The notes below the pieces were generated by a model. The model did no database searches. It saw only the letters and a program-made list of their open reading frames with translations, and was not told the origin of the DNA. DNA of 64,000 nucleotides from Phenylobacterium aquaticum. Lineage in GTDB: Bacteria > Pseudomonadota > Alphaproteobacteria > Caulobacterales > Caulobacteraceae. Positions 36,930 to 47,925 of the stretch are shown in pieces. The stretch covers positions 62,001-126,000 of the forward strand of contig CANCJJ010000005.1 of assembly GCA_947378305.1 (NCBI GenBank). The letters run 5' to 3'. The stretch's first letter is position 1, and each line of letters begins with the position of its first letter. Made by a program: the position numbers and the translations under genes.

Positions 36930-37673
36930 TTAGCCTTCGGTCAACAGGGGTGCCCACCCCGCGGGTGCAAGCCCCTCCATGGGCGTAAATCGCGCCTTGT
37001 AGGCCATCTTCTCTGATCCCCGGACCCAATAGCCCAAATAGACAAAGGTCATGCCCGTGAGCCGGGCCTGATCGATATGATCCAGAATAATGAAGGAGCC
37101 GAGGCTGCGCTTGGAAAGATCTGGGTCGTAGAAGGAATAGACCAGAGACAATCCATCCTGAAGGAGGTCCACAAGAGCACAGCCAATTAACTCACCGGGC
37201 TCCCCGTCTATCGACGACAGGCGATATTCAATCATGTGGGTCCTGACGGGGGTGTCTTCCACCATGGCGATGTAGTCAGGCCAGGTCATGTCGGCCATGC
37301 CGCCGTCTGCATGGCGCGTCGAGAGGTACCTGCGAAGTAGGGCAAACTGTTCCTGGGTGGCCTCTGCCTCAACGAGATACCGTTCCAGGTCAGAATTCTT
37401 GATGAGGACCTTGCGCTCCGAGCGAGACGCCCGAAATTCCGAGACCGGTATCCGCACAGAGACGCAGGCGGAGCAGGCCTCGCAGGCAGGCCTGTAGGCT
37501 ATGTTCTGCGATCGTCTGAAGCCAACCAGGGTCAGGCTGTCATTCACAGTCGCCCCGTCGGCGACAGGAAGGTGGGCGAAGACCTTTCTCTCCGTCTGCC
37601 CTGGCAGGTAGGGGCACACCGACGGTGCCGTCAGGTAAAATCGAATTTCGCGGTTGGGGATGTGCTGGGTCAA
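36930..37673 (-). CDS. bpt: Arginyl/leucyl-tRNA-protein transferase (Bpt/Ate family)
   Basis: The 247-residue protein contains SVCPYLPGQTERKVFAHL, NIAYRPACEACSACVSVRIPV and VYLGYWVRGSEKMAYKARFTPMEG, the Ate/Bpt signature with its conserved cysteines and GNAT-like C-terminal half. It adds an amino acid to N-terminal residues of proteins, feeding the N-degron route with ClpS. Start is a TTG with a weak AGAAG site; no ATG precedes the conserved region. It lies 120 bases upstream of hdaA on the same strand. Confidence 0.92.
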   Translation of the reverse strand: MTQHIPNREIRFYLTAPSVCPYLPGQTERKVFAHLPVADGATVNDSLTLVGFRRSQNIAYRPACEACSACVSVRIPVSEFRASRSERKVLIKNSDLERYLVEAEATQEQFALLRRYLSTRHADGGMADMTWPDYIAMVEDTPVRTHMIEYRLSSIDGEPGELIGCALVDLLQDGLSLVYSFYDPDLSKRSLGSFIILDHIDQARLTGMTFVYLGYWVRGSEKMAYKARFTPMEGLAPAGWAPLLTEG

Positions 37674-37752
37674 GGGGCTTCTAAAACGGTCAGGCGGGTC
37701 GCCTCTGCCATTAGGCGTCCGGGCCCGCTGCGATCAAGCCTCCATTTCAAGG

Positions 37753-38634
37753 TCAGAAGCTGTGGTTGAAGGGAAGGACAGGCGCTTCTCTTAGCAGAAG
37801 AATGGAAATCCGCCGGTTACCCGGCAGGGTGGGGTCATCTGGATACAGGGGCTCTGAGTTGGCCTTCCCTGAAATTTGATAGATCCGGTCAGTTGGAACG
37901 CCCGCGCCTAAAATGACCTTCCGAGATGAATTTGCCCGGGCGGTGGAGAGAGCCCAGTCGCTGTCACTCTGGATCAGGTCCGAATTCGCGGCTGTGTGTC
38001 CTGAAATGGTAATCCGGTTCGGCAACTGCCTGAGAATTTTGGCGGTCGCCCGCAAGAGAAGCGAACCACGGCTGTTTGGTGTCGTCGCTCCGTCCGCGAA
38101 CAGGGCCCGGCCCTCCTGGTCGACCAACTGGATTCTCAGTCCTTCAGGGGTCTGGTCAACGATGATGTTCTTGGACAGCTCTGCCAACTCAGGCATTTCC
38201 TGAAGCGATTGCCTGAGCGATTGGGCGGCGGACTCGAAAGCGGCATCCTCCCGCTTCTTCTTGGCCTGGGCCAGAGGATCGGGCTTGGTTGTTGCTGGGG
38301 CGGCGTCTGAGGGATCGTCTTGTGATTTTGGCGAAACGACTTCCTGTGTGTCCGGAGAACCGGAAGATTGAGCCCCGTCATCATTAAGGCCGGTGCCGCC
38401 CAAGATGCCACCTGATCCAGAGGAAGATTCTGCGACGTTGGCGGGCGAGAAGTATGACGCGATCCCCGCCTTTTGCTCAGGGCTGGTCGTATTGATGAGC
38501 CACATGAGCAGAAAGAAGGCCATCATGGCCGTCACGAAGTCTGCATAGGCCACCTTCCACGCGCCACCATGGTGGCCGCCGCCGACCACTTTTTTCACCT
38601 TTTTGATGAGGATGGGGCGTTCGCTATCGCTCAT
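37753..38634 (-). CDS. motB: Flagellar motor stator protein MotB
   Basis: The 293-residue protein has one membrane helix at about 30-48 with the proton-path aspartate Asp32 in AYADFVTAMMAFFLL. A periplasmic plug, an acidic Ser/Pro linker (about 65-125) and an OmpA-like peptidoglycan-binding domain (ITISGHTAAN, STARANSSRKVIL) follow. MotA and MotB form the stator; motA is not in this window, as in Caulobacter where they are unlinked. It shows the organism is or was flagellated. Confidence 0.93.
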   Translation of the reverse strand: MSDSERPILIKKVKKVVGGGHHGGAWKVAYADFVTAMMAFFLLMWLINTTSPEQKAGIASYFSPANVAESSSGSGGILGGTGLNDDGAQSSGSPDTQEVVSPKSQDDPSDAAPATTKPDPLAQAKKKREDAAFESAAQSLRQSLQEMPELAELSKNIIVDQTPEGLRIQLVDQEGRALFADGATTPNSRGSLLLRATAKILRQLPNRITISGHTAANSDLIQSDSDWALSTARANSSRKVILGAGVPTDRIYQISGKANSEPLYPDDPTLPGNRRISILLLREAPVLPFNHSF

Positions 38635-38714
38635 TTTCGAGTCCGGCTCATCTCTGACTGCTTACCGTTAAACTGCAACCACGTTAAGATGGCGTTTAGG
38701 TTGGAGTGTTGCGA

Positions 38715-39572
38715 ATGAAGGTTGGGTTTATCGGGCTTGGCGTCATGGGGTCCGCAATGGCGCGCCATCTGGCCCAGGCGGGTCACACTGTGAGCGTGTA
38801 TAATCGGTCTCCTCAGAAGGCTCGCGACTGGGCAACCGCCGGACATGGAGTCGTAGTCTTAGACGTTAAGCTGGCCGCAAAAAGTGCAGAAATGGTGTTC
38901 CTGTGCGTGGGACGTGATGACGATGTCCGCGCCCTCGTCCCCCAGATCCTGCCGGAAATGTCGGCCGGGGGGATCATAATCGACCACACTACGACGTCGG
39001 CAGTTCTCGCCCGTGACATGGCCGACCTGGCCGAGGTGTCGGAGCGTCATTTTCTCGATGCCCCGGTGTCCGGTGGCCAGGCCGGTGCCGAAGCCGGACA
39101 ACTCACCGTCATGTGTGGCGGCGCTCAATCCGCCTATGATCGGGCAGAACCCGTCATTCGGGCCTTCGCCAAGGCGGTGAGGCGCATGGGCGGTCCGGGG
39201 GCTGGCCAACTTACAAAGATGGTCAACCAGATTGCCATTGCCGGCGTTGTCCAAGGCCTCGCAGAAGCCATGCACTTTACGAAACGTGCAGGTCTTGATC
39301 CGTCGGAGGTTCTGGCGGCGATTTCTCAAGGGGCTGCCCAATCCTGGCAAATGGACAACCGCTGGATCACGATGAGCGAGAGCCGGTTTGACTTCGGCTT
39401 TGCCGTGGACTTGATGCGCAAGGATCTGGGACTGGTTCTGGATGAAGCGGCGGCAAATGGCGCAAAGCTCGACGTGACCCGTCTGGTCGATAGCTATTAT
39501 GCCGAGGTTCAGGCCCTGGGAGGTGCTCGGTGGGATACGTCGAGCCTGGTTGCCCGGCTGGAACGTCCCTGA
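38715..39572 (+). CDS. 3-hydroxyisobutyrate dehydrogenase-like NAD(P) oxidoreductase
   Basis: The 285-residue protein begins KVGFIGLGVMGSAMARHL (Rossmann motif), has DAPVSGGQAGAEAGQLTVMCGG near residue 119, and the catalytic lysine in GAGQLTKMVNQ. It belongs to the 6-phosphogluconate/hydroxyisobutyrate/tartronate-semialdehyde reductase superfamily. A second family member, more like true MmsB, is found at 44.2 kb, so this one probably has another substrate (for example a glyoxylate/succinic-semialdehyde reductase). Start ATG 38715 rather than an ATG-like codon nine bases upstream. The GNAT gene starts inside its stop codon. Confidence 0.85.
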   Translation: MKVGFIGLGVMGSAMARHLAQAGHTVSVYNRSPQKARDWATAGHGVVVLDVKLAAKSAEMVFLCVGRDDDVRALVPQILPEMSAGGIIIDHTTTSAVLARDMADLAEVSERHFLDAPVSGGQAGAEAGQLTVMCGGAQSAYDRAEPVIRAFAKAVRRMGGPGAGQLTKMVNQIAIAGVVQGLAEAMHFTKRAGLDPSEVLAAISQGAAQSWQMDNRWITMSESRFDFGFAVDLMRKDLGLVLDEAAANGAKLDVTRLVDSYYAEVQALGGARWDTSSLVARLERP

Positions 39573-40087
39573 TGGTGACCGTTCTCAAGACCAAGAGGCT
39601 GATTATCGAGCCGCTGGAGACAGACCGCGACGAGGCCTTTGTTCTACAACTCCTGAACGAGCCCGGGTTTCTTGAAAACATCGGCGATCGTGGCGTTCGC
39701 GATCTTGAGGGTGCCCGGGGTTACATCGTGAACGGACCCCTGGCGAGTTATGAGACCAATGGTTTCGGCCTCTGGCGGGTGGCTGCCCTGGAGACAGGCC
39801 AGCCCTTGGGCATTTGCGGGCTGGTGCGCCGGGACGGACTTGATCACCCCGATATTGGTTATGCCTTTCTGTCTCGGCACTGGGGGCAAGGCTTTGCCGA
39901 GGAGGCCGCCCGAGGCTGTATTGACTATGGGCGAGAAGCGCTGGGCTTAGGAACGGTTGTTGCCGTAACGAGCCTGACGAACTTCGCGTCCATGCGGGTC
40001 CTGGAAAAAGTCGGCCTGCGCCGATCCGGCACGGTGCGCTTGCCCGGCCGGGAAGACGATAGCGCCTATTTTATTCAGGAGGCCTAA
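39572..40087 (+). CDS. GNAT-family N-acetyltransferase (RimJ-like)
   Basis: The 171-residue protein follows the RimJ/RimL pattern: LKTKRLIIEPLETDRDEAFV at the start, then GFGLWRVAALETGQPLGICGLV, PDIGYAFLSRHWGQGFAEEAA (the acetyl-CoA pyrophosphate loop) and NFASMRVLEKVGLRRSG. It would acetylate an amine, likely a protein N-terminus or small molecule. The start overlaps the preceding stop by one base (TGATG). It ends one base before the convergent hemB stop. Confidence 0.88.
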   Translation: MVTVLKTKRLIIEPLETDRDEAFVLQLLNEPGFLENIGDRGVRDLEGARGYIVNGPLASYETNGFGLWRVAALETGQPLGICGLVRRDGLDHPDIGYAFLSRHWGQGFAEEAARGCIDYGREALGLGTVVAVTSLTNFASMRVLEKVGLRRSGTVRLPGREDDSAYFIQEA

Positions 40088-41215
<1,128 letters not shown>

Positions 41216-41217
41216 TC

Positions 41218-42357
41218 ATGGATTTCGATCTGACCGACGAGCAAAGGGCGATTGAGGCCACGGCCCGCGACTTTGCTGAAAAAGAGCTGGCCCCCAATAG
41301 TGCGCGCTGGGATGCAGAGAGCCATTTTCCGACGGACACCTTGCGAAAGGCAGCCGGATTGGGGTTTGCGGGTCTCTATGTTCGGGAGGACGTCGGCGGC
41401 TCAGCCCTGAGCCGCCTGGATGCAGCCCTGGTCTTCGAACAACTGAGCCGTGGCGATGTGGCGACGTCGGCCTTTCTCTCCATCCACAATATGGTCTCCT
41501 GGATGGTGGACCAGTTCGGGTCGGAGGCCCTGCGCCAGAGGTATCTGCCGGCCCTGACCACGATGGAACTGATCGCCAGTTATTGCCTGACAGAACCGGG
41601 GGCCGGGTCCGATGCGGCAAGCCTGTCAACCAGCGCCCGCCTGGATGGGGATGGCTATGTTCTCAATGGAGCCAAGGCCTTCATTTCCGGGGCCGGGGTG
41701 TCTGACCTCTACCTGGTCATGGCCCGGACGGGTGATGGTGGTTCCGGCGGAATTTCTGCCTTTGTCGTGGAGCGCGCATGGCCGGGGGTTTCCTTCGGGG
41801 TTAATGAGCGGAAAATGGGTTGGAATGCCCAGCCCACGGCCCAGGTATTTCTCGATAATGTCCGGGTTCCGGCCGCCAATCGGCTGGGTGAAGCTGGCGC
41901 AGGGTTCCGCATTGCCATGGCAGGGCTCGACGGCGGCCGGGTCAATATCGCAGCCTGTTCCCTCGGCGGGGCTCAATGCGCTCTGGAGGTTGCGCGGGAC
42001 CATCTGGCAAGCCGACGTCAGTTCGGCAGACCCTTGCAGGACTTTCAGGCCCTTCAATTTCGCCTGGCAGACATGGCCACAGAGCTCGATGCGGCGCGTC
42101 TGATGGTTCGGAGGGCCGCTCAGTCCCTGGATCGAAAGTCTCCGGATGCCACGAGACATTGCGCCATGGCCAAGCGGTTTGCGACCGATGCAGGGTTTGA
42201 AGTCGCAAACCAGGCCCTGCAACTCCACGGAGGCTATGGCTATTTGCGGGACTATCCCCTGGAGCGGATCGTTCGGGACTTGCGGGTTCACCAGATCCTA
42301 GAGGGGACCAACGAAATCATGCGTGTCATCATTTCCCGGGAGCTCATGAAATCATGA
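41218..42357 (+). CDS. Isobutyryl-CoA dehydrogenase-like acyl-CoA dehydrogenase
   Basis: The 379-residue flavoenzyme has the acyl-CoA dehydrogenase fold: MDFDLTDEQRAIEATARDF at the start, YCLTEPGAGSDAASLST (FAD region), and QILEGTNEIMRVII with the catalytic glutamate at the C-terminus. The SRRQFGRPLQDFQALQF segment is also canonical. Its partners, 3-hydroxyisobutyryl-CoA hydrolase and MmsB, make isobutyryl-CoA dehydrogenase of valine catabolism the best guess. AGGAG precedes the ATG. The next gene starts four bases before its stop. Confidence 0.87.
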   Translation: MDFDLTDEQRAIEATARDFAEKELAPNSARWDAESHFPTDTLRKAAGLGFAGLYVREDVGGSALSRLDAALVFEQLSRGDVATSAFLSIHNMVSWMVDQFGSEALRQRYLPALTTMELIASYCLTEPGAGSDAASLSTSARLDGDGYVLNGAKAFISGAGVSDLYLVMARTGDGGSGGISAFVVERAWPGVSFGVNERKMGWNAQPTAQVFLDNVRVPAANRLGEAGAGFRIAMAGLDGGRVNIAACSLGGAQCALEVARDHLASRRQFGRPLQDFQALQFRLADMATELDAARLMVRRAAQSLDRKSPDATRHCAMAKRFATDAGFEVANQALQLHGGYGYLRDYPLERIVRDLRVHQILEGTNEIMRVIISRELMKS

Positions 42358-43421
42358 CCGATGATGTGATCGTTCGCCGTGAGGGAAGGGTCGGCCGGCT
42401 GTCCTTGAACCGTCCCCAGGCCTTGCATGCCCTCACGACGGCCATGTGTCTGGCCATGACGGAGGCCTTGATGGCCTGGCGGCAGGATGAGGATATCGAC
42501 CTGATTCTGCTCGATCATACCGGCCCCCGTGGGTTCTGTGCCGGCGGCGATATTCGCATGCTCGCTGACAGTGGTGCCTCTGATGGCGCAGACGCCAGGG
42601 CGTTCTTCTTCCATGAATATCGCCTGAACCATCTGTTGTTCGGCTATCCCAAGCCGGTCTTGGCCCTGATGGATGGGGTCACCATGGGCGGTGGTGTCGG
42701 CTTGTCAGCGCCCGCGCGCTATCGTGTCGCGACCGAGCGGACCACCTATGCCATGCCGGAAACGGGGATAGGTCTCTTTCCGGATGTGGGTGGCGGCTGG
42801 TTTTTGCCCCGAATGCCCGGGCGCATCGGCCTCTATCTGGCCCTGACCGGAGCCCGTATCAAGGCCGCAGACTGTCTGATGGCCGGGATCGCGACCCATG
42901 TGCTTGAGAGTTCAGCCTGCGAGGATTTCAAGGCGGCGGTGCTTAAATCACCTGCTGATGTCGAAGATATTTTGAACACCTTCGGGGTTGATTCCGGGCC
43001 GCCGCCCCTGGGCGATGTTCGGGGGGATATCGACCAGGCCTTTGGCGGTGAAAGCGTTGAGGCCATTATTGTTCGCTTGGAGGGGCAGGGGACGGATTGG
43101 TCCCGGGCGCAGCTGGCGATCCTGGCCAGCAAGTCGCCACAGACCCTCAAGGTCGCTTACCGACAACTCGAACTCGGTGGTCAGGCTGCAAGCTTCAGCC
43201 AGAACATGCAGATGGAATATCGCATCGGAAGCCGGGTTGTGCAGATGCATGACTTCCTGGAGGGGGTGCGCGCGGTTCTGGTCGACAAGGACAACACGCC
43301 AGCCTGGGAGCCTGCGCGCCTTGCAGGCGTAACCGCCGAGATTTTGGATGCAATCTTTGCGCCCCTGCCTCAGGATATGGAGTGGTCGCCCTTGCCGGGA
43401 CTTGAGAGATCTCAAGCCTAG
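42354..43421 (+). CDS. 3-hydroxyisobutyryl-CoA hydrolase
   Basis: The 355-residue crotonase-fold protein is longer than hydratases and has GFCAGGDIRML, GVTMGGGVGLSAPA and PETGIGLFPDVGGGWFLPRMPG near residues 60-165, the HIBCH hallmark. A further helical region follows. It hydrolyses 3-hydroxyisobutyryl-CoA to the free acid for MmsB. The ATGA overlap with the dehydrogenase and the position before mmsB support the call. Confidence 0.9.
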   Translation: MTDDVIVRREGRVGRLSLNRPQALHALTTAMCLAMTEALMAWRQDEDIDLILLDHTGPRGFCAGGDIRMLADSGASDGADARAFFFHEYRLNHLLFGYPKPVLALMDGVTMGGGVGLSAPARYRVATERTTYAMPETGIGLFPDVGGGWFLPRMPGRIGLYLALTGARIKAADCLMAGIATHVLESSACEDFKAAVLKSPADVEDILNTFGVDSGPPPLGDVRGDIDQAFGGESVEAIIVRLEGQGTDWSRAQLAILASKSPQTLKVAYRQLELGGQAASFSQNMQMEYRIGSRVVQMHDFLEGVRAVLVDKDNTPAWEPARLAGVTAEILDAIFAPLPQDMEWSPLPGLERSQA

Positions 43422-43455
43422 ACCAGCCTTGCCCGTTTTAACCCTGGAGAACCCC

Positions 43456-44202
43456 ATGTCGTCTCGCGTTTTAATTGGATTGATTGCCGCCCTTGCGATG
43501 TCCGGGGCGGCCCTGGCAGCCCCGTCTGGGTCAAATTCTTTGGCCGTTGCAGACGCGGCGCGCCCAGCCGCAGACACGGCGCGTGATGCCGACCGCAAGC
43601 CCATGGAAATGCTTGAGTTCGCGGGCATCAAGCCGGGGCAAACGGTTGGAGATTTTCTGCCGGGGGGTGGCTATTTCACGCGGATTTTTTCGAAGGCCGC
43701 AGGTCCAAAGGGTACGGTCTACGCTATCATTAATCCGCCAGCCCCTGACGCGAAGGCACCGAACCCGATCATCGCGCTCGCTGCCCAGGCCGACTATCCA
43801 AATGTGAAAGTGGTTCAGTCCGGTATTGGCAGCGTCGTTCTGCCATCCCCAGCTGACATAATCTGGACATCCCAGAACTATCACGACCTGTTTCTGACAC
43901 GATTTAACGTCGATATTGCCGTGGCAAATAAGGCGATTTTCAATGCCTTGAAGCCGGGTGGCTATTACATTGTGCTTGATCACGCGGCTTCACCGGGCGC
44001 ACCTCTGATTGAGACAGCCAACACCCTGCACCGGATTGATCCGGCCTTGGTCCGGTCCCAACTGGAGTCGGCTGGCTTTAAATTCATCAGTGAGAGCAAG
44101 GCCCTGGCTAATTCCCAAGATGACCATAGCCGCAAGGTGTTTGATCCGACCCTCCGGGGCCACACGGACCAGTTCATCTACAAGTTCCAGCGCCCGAAGT
44201 AA
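43456..44202 (+). CDS. Exported methyltransferase-like protein (COG4798 type)
   Basis: The 248-residue protein starts with a signal peptide (MSSRVLIGLIAALAMSGAALA). The mature part looks like a class I methyltransferase: EFAGIKPGQTVGDFLPGGGYFTRIFSKAAG, IWTSQNYHDLFL and ALKPGGYYIVLDHAASPG. An AdoMet-binding protein outside the cytoplasm would have no obvious cofactor, so its role is puzzling. COG4798-like proteins are known as uncharacterised exported methyltransferases. It lies between HIBCH (34 bases upstream) and mmsB (11 bases downstream). Confidence 0.75.
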   Translation: MSSRVLIGLIAALAMSGAALAAPSGSNSLAVADAARPAADTARDADRKPMEMLEFAGIKPGQTVGDFLPGGGYFTRIFSKAAGPKGTVYAIINPPAPDAKAPNPIIALAAQADYPNVKVVQSGIGSVVLPSPADIIWTSQNYHDLFLTRFNVDIAVANKAIFNALKPGGYYIVLDHAASPGAPLIETANTLHRIDPALVRSQLESAGFKFISESKALANSQDDHSRKVFDPTLRGHTDQFIYKFQRPK

Positions 44203-44213
44203 GGATCAGTCAT

Positions 44214-45101
44214 TTGAGCCAGATCGCCTTTATTGGCCTTGGCAATATGGGCAGCGGCATGGCCGCCTGTCAGGTTAGAGCCGGACATTCGGTCCATGCC
44301 TTTGACCTGTCTGCGGCGGCCTTGGAGAAGGCAAAACAGGCGGGATGTGAACCAGCCCGCTCGGTAGCCGATGCCGTTCGTGAGTGTGACCTCGTTATTA
44401 CAATGTTGCCTGCCGGGCCTCAGGTGCGTGAGGTCTATGCAAACGAGATCATTCCGAACGCCAGGGCTGGCACCCTGATGATTGATTGCTCCACCATCGA
44501 CGTGGAGTCCGCCCGCGCGGTTGCTGCCCTCGTGACCCAACACGGCTTTGAGTTTGCCGATGCGCCTGTATCAGGGGGCGTTGCCGGGGCCGAGGCCGGT
44601 AGCCTGGCCTTTATGGTCGGCTGCGAGGTGGGGCAGTTCTCGCAGATTGAGTCCGCTCTTGAACCCATGGCCCGCGCCATAATTCGCGCCGGTGATCATG
44701 GGGCAGGGCAGGCGGCAAAGATTTGCAACAACATGCTGCTTGGCATTTCCATGATCGGAACCTGCGAGGCCTTTGCCCTGGCTGAGAAGCTTGGGCTGGC
44801 CCCGGATCGGTTTTTTGAGATTGCCTCAAAGTCTTCCGGTCAGTGCTGGTCCCTGACCAGTTACGCCCCGTGGCCGGGTCTGGTCGAGTCGGCCCCTGCA
44901 AACCGCAATTACGAAGGGGGGTTTGCGACGGCCATGATGCTGAAGGATTTGAAACTGGCGCAGGACGCCGCCGCAAAATCCGGTGCTACGACCCCGCTGG
45001 GTGCCCAAGCGGAGGCGATGTATGCCCTTTTTGATCGGCTCTGCGGCGGTGGGCGAGACTTTTCGTCGATCCTGCAACTGCTCAGGGGGCAGTTGAGTTA
45101 G
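44214..45101 (+). CDS. mmsB: 3-hydroxyisobutyrate dehydrogenase
   Basis: The 295-residue protein begins IAFIGLGNMGSGMAACQVRAG, has DAPVSGGVAGAEAGSLAFMVG and GAGQAAKICNNMLLG with the catalytic lysine, and the SSGQCWSLTSYAPWPG segment close to bona fide HIBADH. It oxidises 3-hydroxyisobutyrate to methylmalonate semialdehyde in valine breakdown. The start is TTG at 44214. A hairpin with a T-rich tail overlaps its 3' end. Confidence 0.9.
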   Translation: MSQIAFIGLGNMGSGMAACQVRAGHSVHAFDLSAAALEKAKQAGCEPARSVADAVRECDLVITMLPAGPQVREVYANEIIPNARAGTLMIDCSTIDVESARAVAALVTQHGFEFADAPVSGGVAGAEAGSLAFMVGCEVGQFSQIESALEPMARAIIRAGDHGAGQAAKICNNMLLGISMIGTCEAFALAEKLGLAPDRFFEIASKSSGQCWSLTSYAPWPGLVESAPANRNYEGGFATAMMLKDLKLAQDAAAKSGATTPLGAQAEAMYALFDRLCGGGRDFSSILQLLRGQLS

Positions 45102-45110
45102 ATTATTTTT
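45075..45110 (+). terminator. Terminator at the end of mmsB
   Basis: A seven-base-pair stem (45075-45081 with 45089-45095), partly inside the coding end, is followed by GATTATTTTT. It would end the valine cluster before hemA. Confidence 0.5.
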
Positions 45111-45240
45111 CGGATGAGGCGGACCGCGGTTTTGCCTAAGTCTGCTAGACAATGAACGGCTTGGGTGCGAAAACCCGCGCCTCAGCAAGGGAACCCGGCG
45201 CCGCGAAAGATTGTCAATCGCGTCACGGGTATTTTTGTCC

Positions 45241-46467
45241 ATGGACTATCAAGGCGCGTTTCGGTCTGCCCTCGAGCGGATTCACTCTGAAGGTCGGTAC
45301 CGGGTCTTTGCAGACCTGAAGCGACATCGTGGCAATTTTCCCAAGGCAACCTGGACCCAGCCGGACGGCACCGCCTCCGAAGTCGTGGTCTGGTGTTCAA
45401 ATGACTATCTTGGGCAGGGGCAAAACCCCGTCGTTCTCGACGCGATGAAGCAGGCCATTGATGAGGCCGGAGCTGGATCGGGCGGCACACGCAATATTTC
45501 CGGAACCACCCACTATCATGTCGAACTCGAGCTGGAGCTCGCCGAGTTGCATCGCAAGGAATCCGCGCTTCTGTTCACCTCGGGCTATGTGTCTAATGAG
45601 GCGTCCCTGTCGACCCTCTACAAGATCCTGCCGGGCCTGATCATCTTTTCAGATGAGCTGAACCACAATTCCATGATCTCGGGGATCAGGGGCGGACGTG
45701 GAGCCCGTCAGATTTTCCGGCACAACGATCTGGAACACCTGGAAGAACTTCTGGCCGCTGCCGACCCCTCAGCGCCGAAGCTGATTGCCTTTGAGAGCGT
45801 CTATTCCATGGACGGCGATATTGCCGATGTGCCGGGAACCGTTCGTCTGGCCAAGAAATATGGCGCTATGACCTACATAGACGAGGTTCATGCCGTCGGT
45901 ATGTATGGCCCCCGGGGGGGCGGCGTTTCTGAGCGCGACGGCATCATGTCCGAAATCGATATTGTTGAAGGTACCCTCGGCAAGGCTTTTGGTGTCATGG
46001 GTGGATATATCGCCGCCGATTCCGTGATCGTGGATGCCATTCGTTCCTATGCTGACGGCTTCATCTTCACGACATCGATTCCTCCGGCCATTGCGGCCGG
46101 AGCGGTCGCCTCTATTCGCTACCTGAAGGCGCATGATGAGGTGCGGGTCCAACATCAGGAGCGGGCGGCGGCTCTCAGGGCAAGGCTGATCAAGGCCGGT
46201 CTTCCGGTCATGCCCTCGGTTAGTCACATTGTGCCCGTGCTGGTGGGAAATCCCGTCCATTGCAAATTGATCTCGGATATCCTGCTGTCGGATTTCGGCA
46301 TCTATGTGCAGCCGATCAACTACCCAACCGTGCCGCGCGGAACTGAGCGGCTGAGGTTTACGCCGAGTCCGGCCCACACGGACGAGATGATGGACAAATT
46401 GGCCGTTGCGCTGGAAAGCCTCTGGAGCCGCTGCAATATTCAGCGTGTTGGCGGTTTTGCTGCCTAG
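45241..46467 (+). CDS. hemA: 5-aminolevulinate synthase
   Basis: The 408-residue PLP enzyme begins [38 protein letters not shown] near residue 85, [13 protein letters not shown], and the PLP lysine in [17 protein letters not shown] near residue 247 match alphaproteobacterial ALAS. It condenses glycine and succinyl-CoA, the C4 route to heme. The ATG at 45241 was chosen by similarity; no clear ribosome-binding site precedes it. glyA, which makes glycine, follows. Confidence 0.96.
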   Translation: MDYQGAFRSALERIHSEGRYRVFADLKRHRGNFPKATWTQPDGTASEVVVWCSNDYLGQGQNPVVLDAMKQAIDEAGAGSGGTRNISGTTHYHVELELELAELHRKESALLFTSGYVSNEASLSTLYKILPGLIIFSDELNHNSMISGIRGGRGARQIFRHNDLEHLEELLAAADPSAPKLIAFESVYSMDGDIADVPGTVRLAKKYGAMTYIDEVHAVGMYGPRGGGVSERDGIMSEIDIVEGTLGKAFGVMGGYIAADSVIVDAIRSYADGFIFTTSIPPAIAAGAVASIRYLKAHDEVRVQHQERAAALRARLIKAGLPVMPSVSHIVPVLVGNPVHCKLISDILLSDFGIYVQPINYPTVPRGTERLRFTPSPAHTDEMMDKLAVALESLWSRCNIQRVGGFAA

Positions 46468-46590
46468 GATCGGCCATCGGCGATATTACGTCGCCCTGGT
46501 CAAATGAATTAAGGCTTGTGGTTGGACCGCACGCAGGTTGGGGCTAAGAAGCGCCCAGTCGAGAAGACGATTCTTCAGGGGGCCCAGTTT

Positions 46591-47886
46591 ATGACCAGTC
46601 CATTGCAAACCGGTGACCAGATGGATCGCTTTTTCAAGGCGGACCTGGCCCACAGTGATCCCGATCTTGCCTCTGTGGTGAACCGTGAGTTTCAGCGTCA
46701 GCAAGAGCAGATCGAACTCATTGCGTCCGAGAACATTGTTTCCAGAGCGGTTTTGGAAACCCAAGGGTCCGTCCTGACCAACAAATATGCCGAAGGCTAT
46801 CCGGGCAAGCGCTATTATGGCGGCTGTGAAGTCGTCGATATCGCAGAAGAAATTGCGATTGAGCGGGCGAAGAAACTGTTCGGCTGTGAATTTGCGAATG
46901 TTCAGCCCCATTCGGGCAGTCAGGCAAATCAGGCGGTCTTCATGGCCACCATGAAGCCGGGGGATACATTCATGGGCATGGACCTGGCCGCGGGCGGTCA
47001 CCTGACCCACGGAAAAAGCGTCAATCAGTCCGGCAAGTGGTTCCGTCCGGTGGCCTATGCGGTAAGGCCCCAAGACAACCTGATCGACTATGACCAGGCC
47101 GCTGAAGTTGCGCTGGCGGAGCGCCCGAAGGTCGTCATTGCCGGCGGTTCCGCCTATTCACGTCCCATCGACTTTGCGCGCTTCCGGGAAATTGCAGACT
47201 CTGTCGATGCCTTGCTGATGGTGGATATTGCGCATTATGCGGGCCTGGTTGCCGGCGGAGCCTATCCGAACCCGTTTCCTCACGCCCACATTGTGACCAC
47301 AACCACCCACAAGACCCTGAGAGGGCCCCGGGGTGGCATGATCCTGACCAACGACAAGAAACTCGCGAAAAAGATTGATTCCGCTGTCTTTCCTGGTCTT
47401 CAAGGTGGACCTCTGATGCATGTCATCGCGGCCAAGGCTGTGGCCTTTGGAGAGGCCCTGCGTCCGGAATTCAGGGTCTACGCCCAGCAGGTCGTCGACA
47501 ATGCCCGGGCGCTCGCGGACAGCTTGCAGATCGCCGGGTTCAAAATCGTCTCTGGCGGTACAGACAGCCACCTCATGCTCGTTGACCTGACCCCAAAGGG
47601 CGTGACGGGCGCGGATGCGGAGATCGCCCTGGAACGTGCAGGTATCACCTGCAACAAGAACGGAATCCCCTTTGACCCCTTGCCCCCCATGCAAACCTCG
47701 GGCCTTCGGGTTGGCACGCCTGCGGGAACCACTCGCGGGTTTGGTACAGATGAATTCCGTCAGGTCGGCCGCTGGATTGGAGAGGTGCTGGATGGCCTTG
47801 CGACCGGCGCAGATAACTCGGCGGTAGAGGCCAAGGTTCGCAATGAAGTGGTTTCGATGACGAAACGCTTCCCGATCTACAGCTAG
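46591..47886 (+). CDS. glyA: Serine hydroxymethyltransferase
   Basis: The 431-residue PLP enzyme has [19 protein letters not shown] near residue 35, [18 protein letters not shown], and the PLP lysine in [15 protein letters not shown] near residue 240. It converts serine and tetrahydrofolate to glycine and methylene-THF. AGGGG precedes the ATG at 46591. No glycine riboswitch was seen upstream. hemA, a glycine consumer, precedes it by 123 bases; nrdR follows by 39 bases. Confidence 0.96.
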   Translation: MTSPLQTGDQMDRFFKADLAHSDPDLASVVNREFQRQQEQIELIASENIVSRAVLETQGSVLTNKYAEGYPGKRYYGGCEVVDIAEEIAIERAKKLFGCEFANVQPHSGSQANQAVFMATMKPGDTFMGMDLAAGGHLTHGKSVNQSGKWFRPVAYAVRPQDNLIDYDQAAEVALAERPKVVIAGGSAYSRPIDFARFREIADSVDALLMVDIAHYAGLVAGGAYPNPFPHAHIVTTTTHKTLRGPRGGMILTNDKKLAKKIDSAVFPGLQGGPLMHVIAAKAVAFGEALRPEFRVYAQQVVDNARALADSLQIAGFKIVSGGTDSHLMLVDLTPKGVTGADAEIALERAGITCNKNGIPFDPLPPMQTSGLRVGTPAGTTRGFGTDEFRQVGRWIGEVLDGLATGADNSAVEAKVRNEVVSMTKRFPIYS

Positions 47887-47925
47887 ACGCCTAAATTACG
47901 GCCAATAGCCAGGAGGGGCTAGATC

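Noticed and set aside
46468..46590. Possible glycine riboswitch upstream of glyA
   Set aside because: I could not find the paired aptamer or its conserved bases in the 123-base gap.
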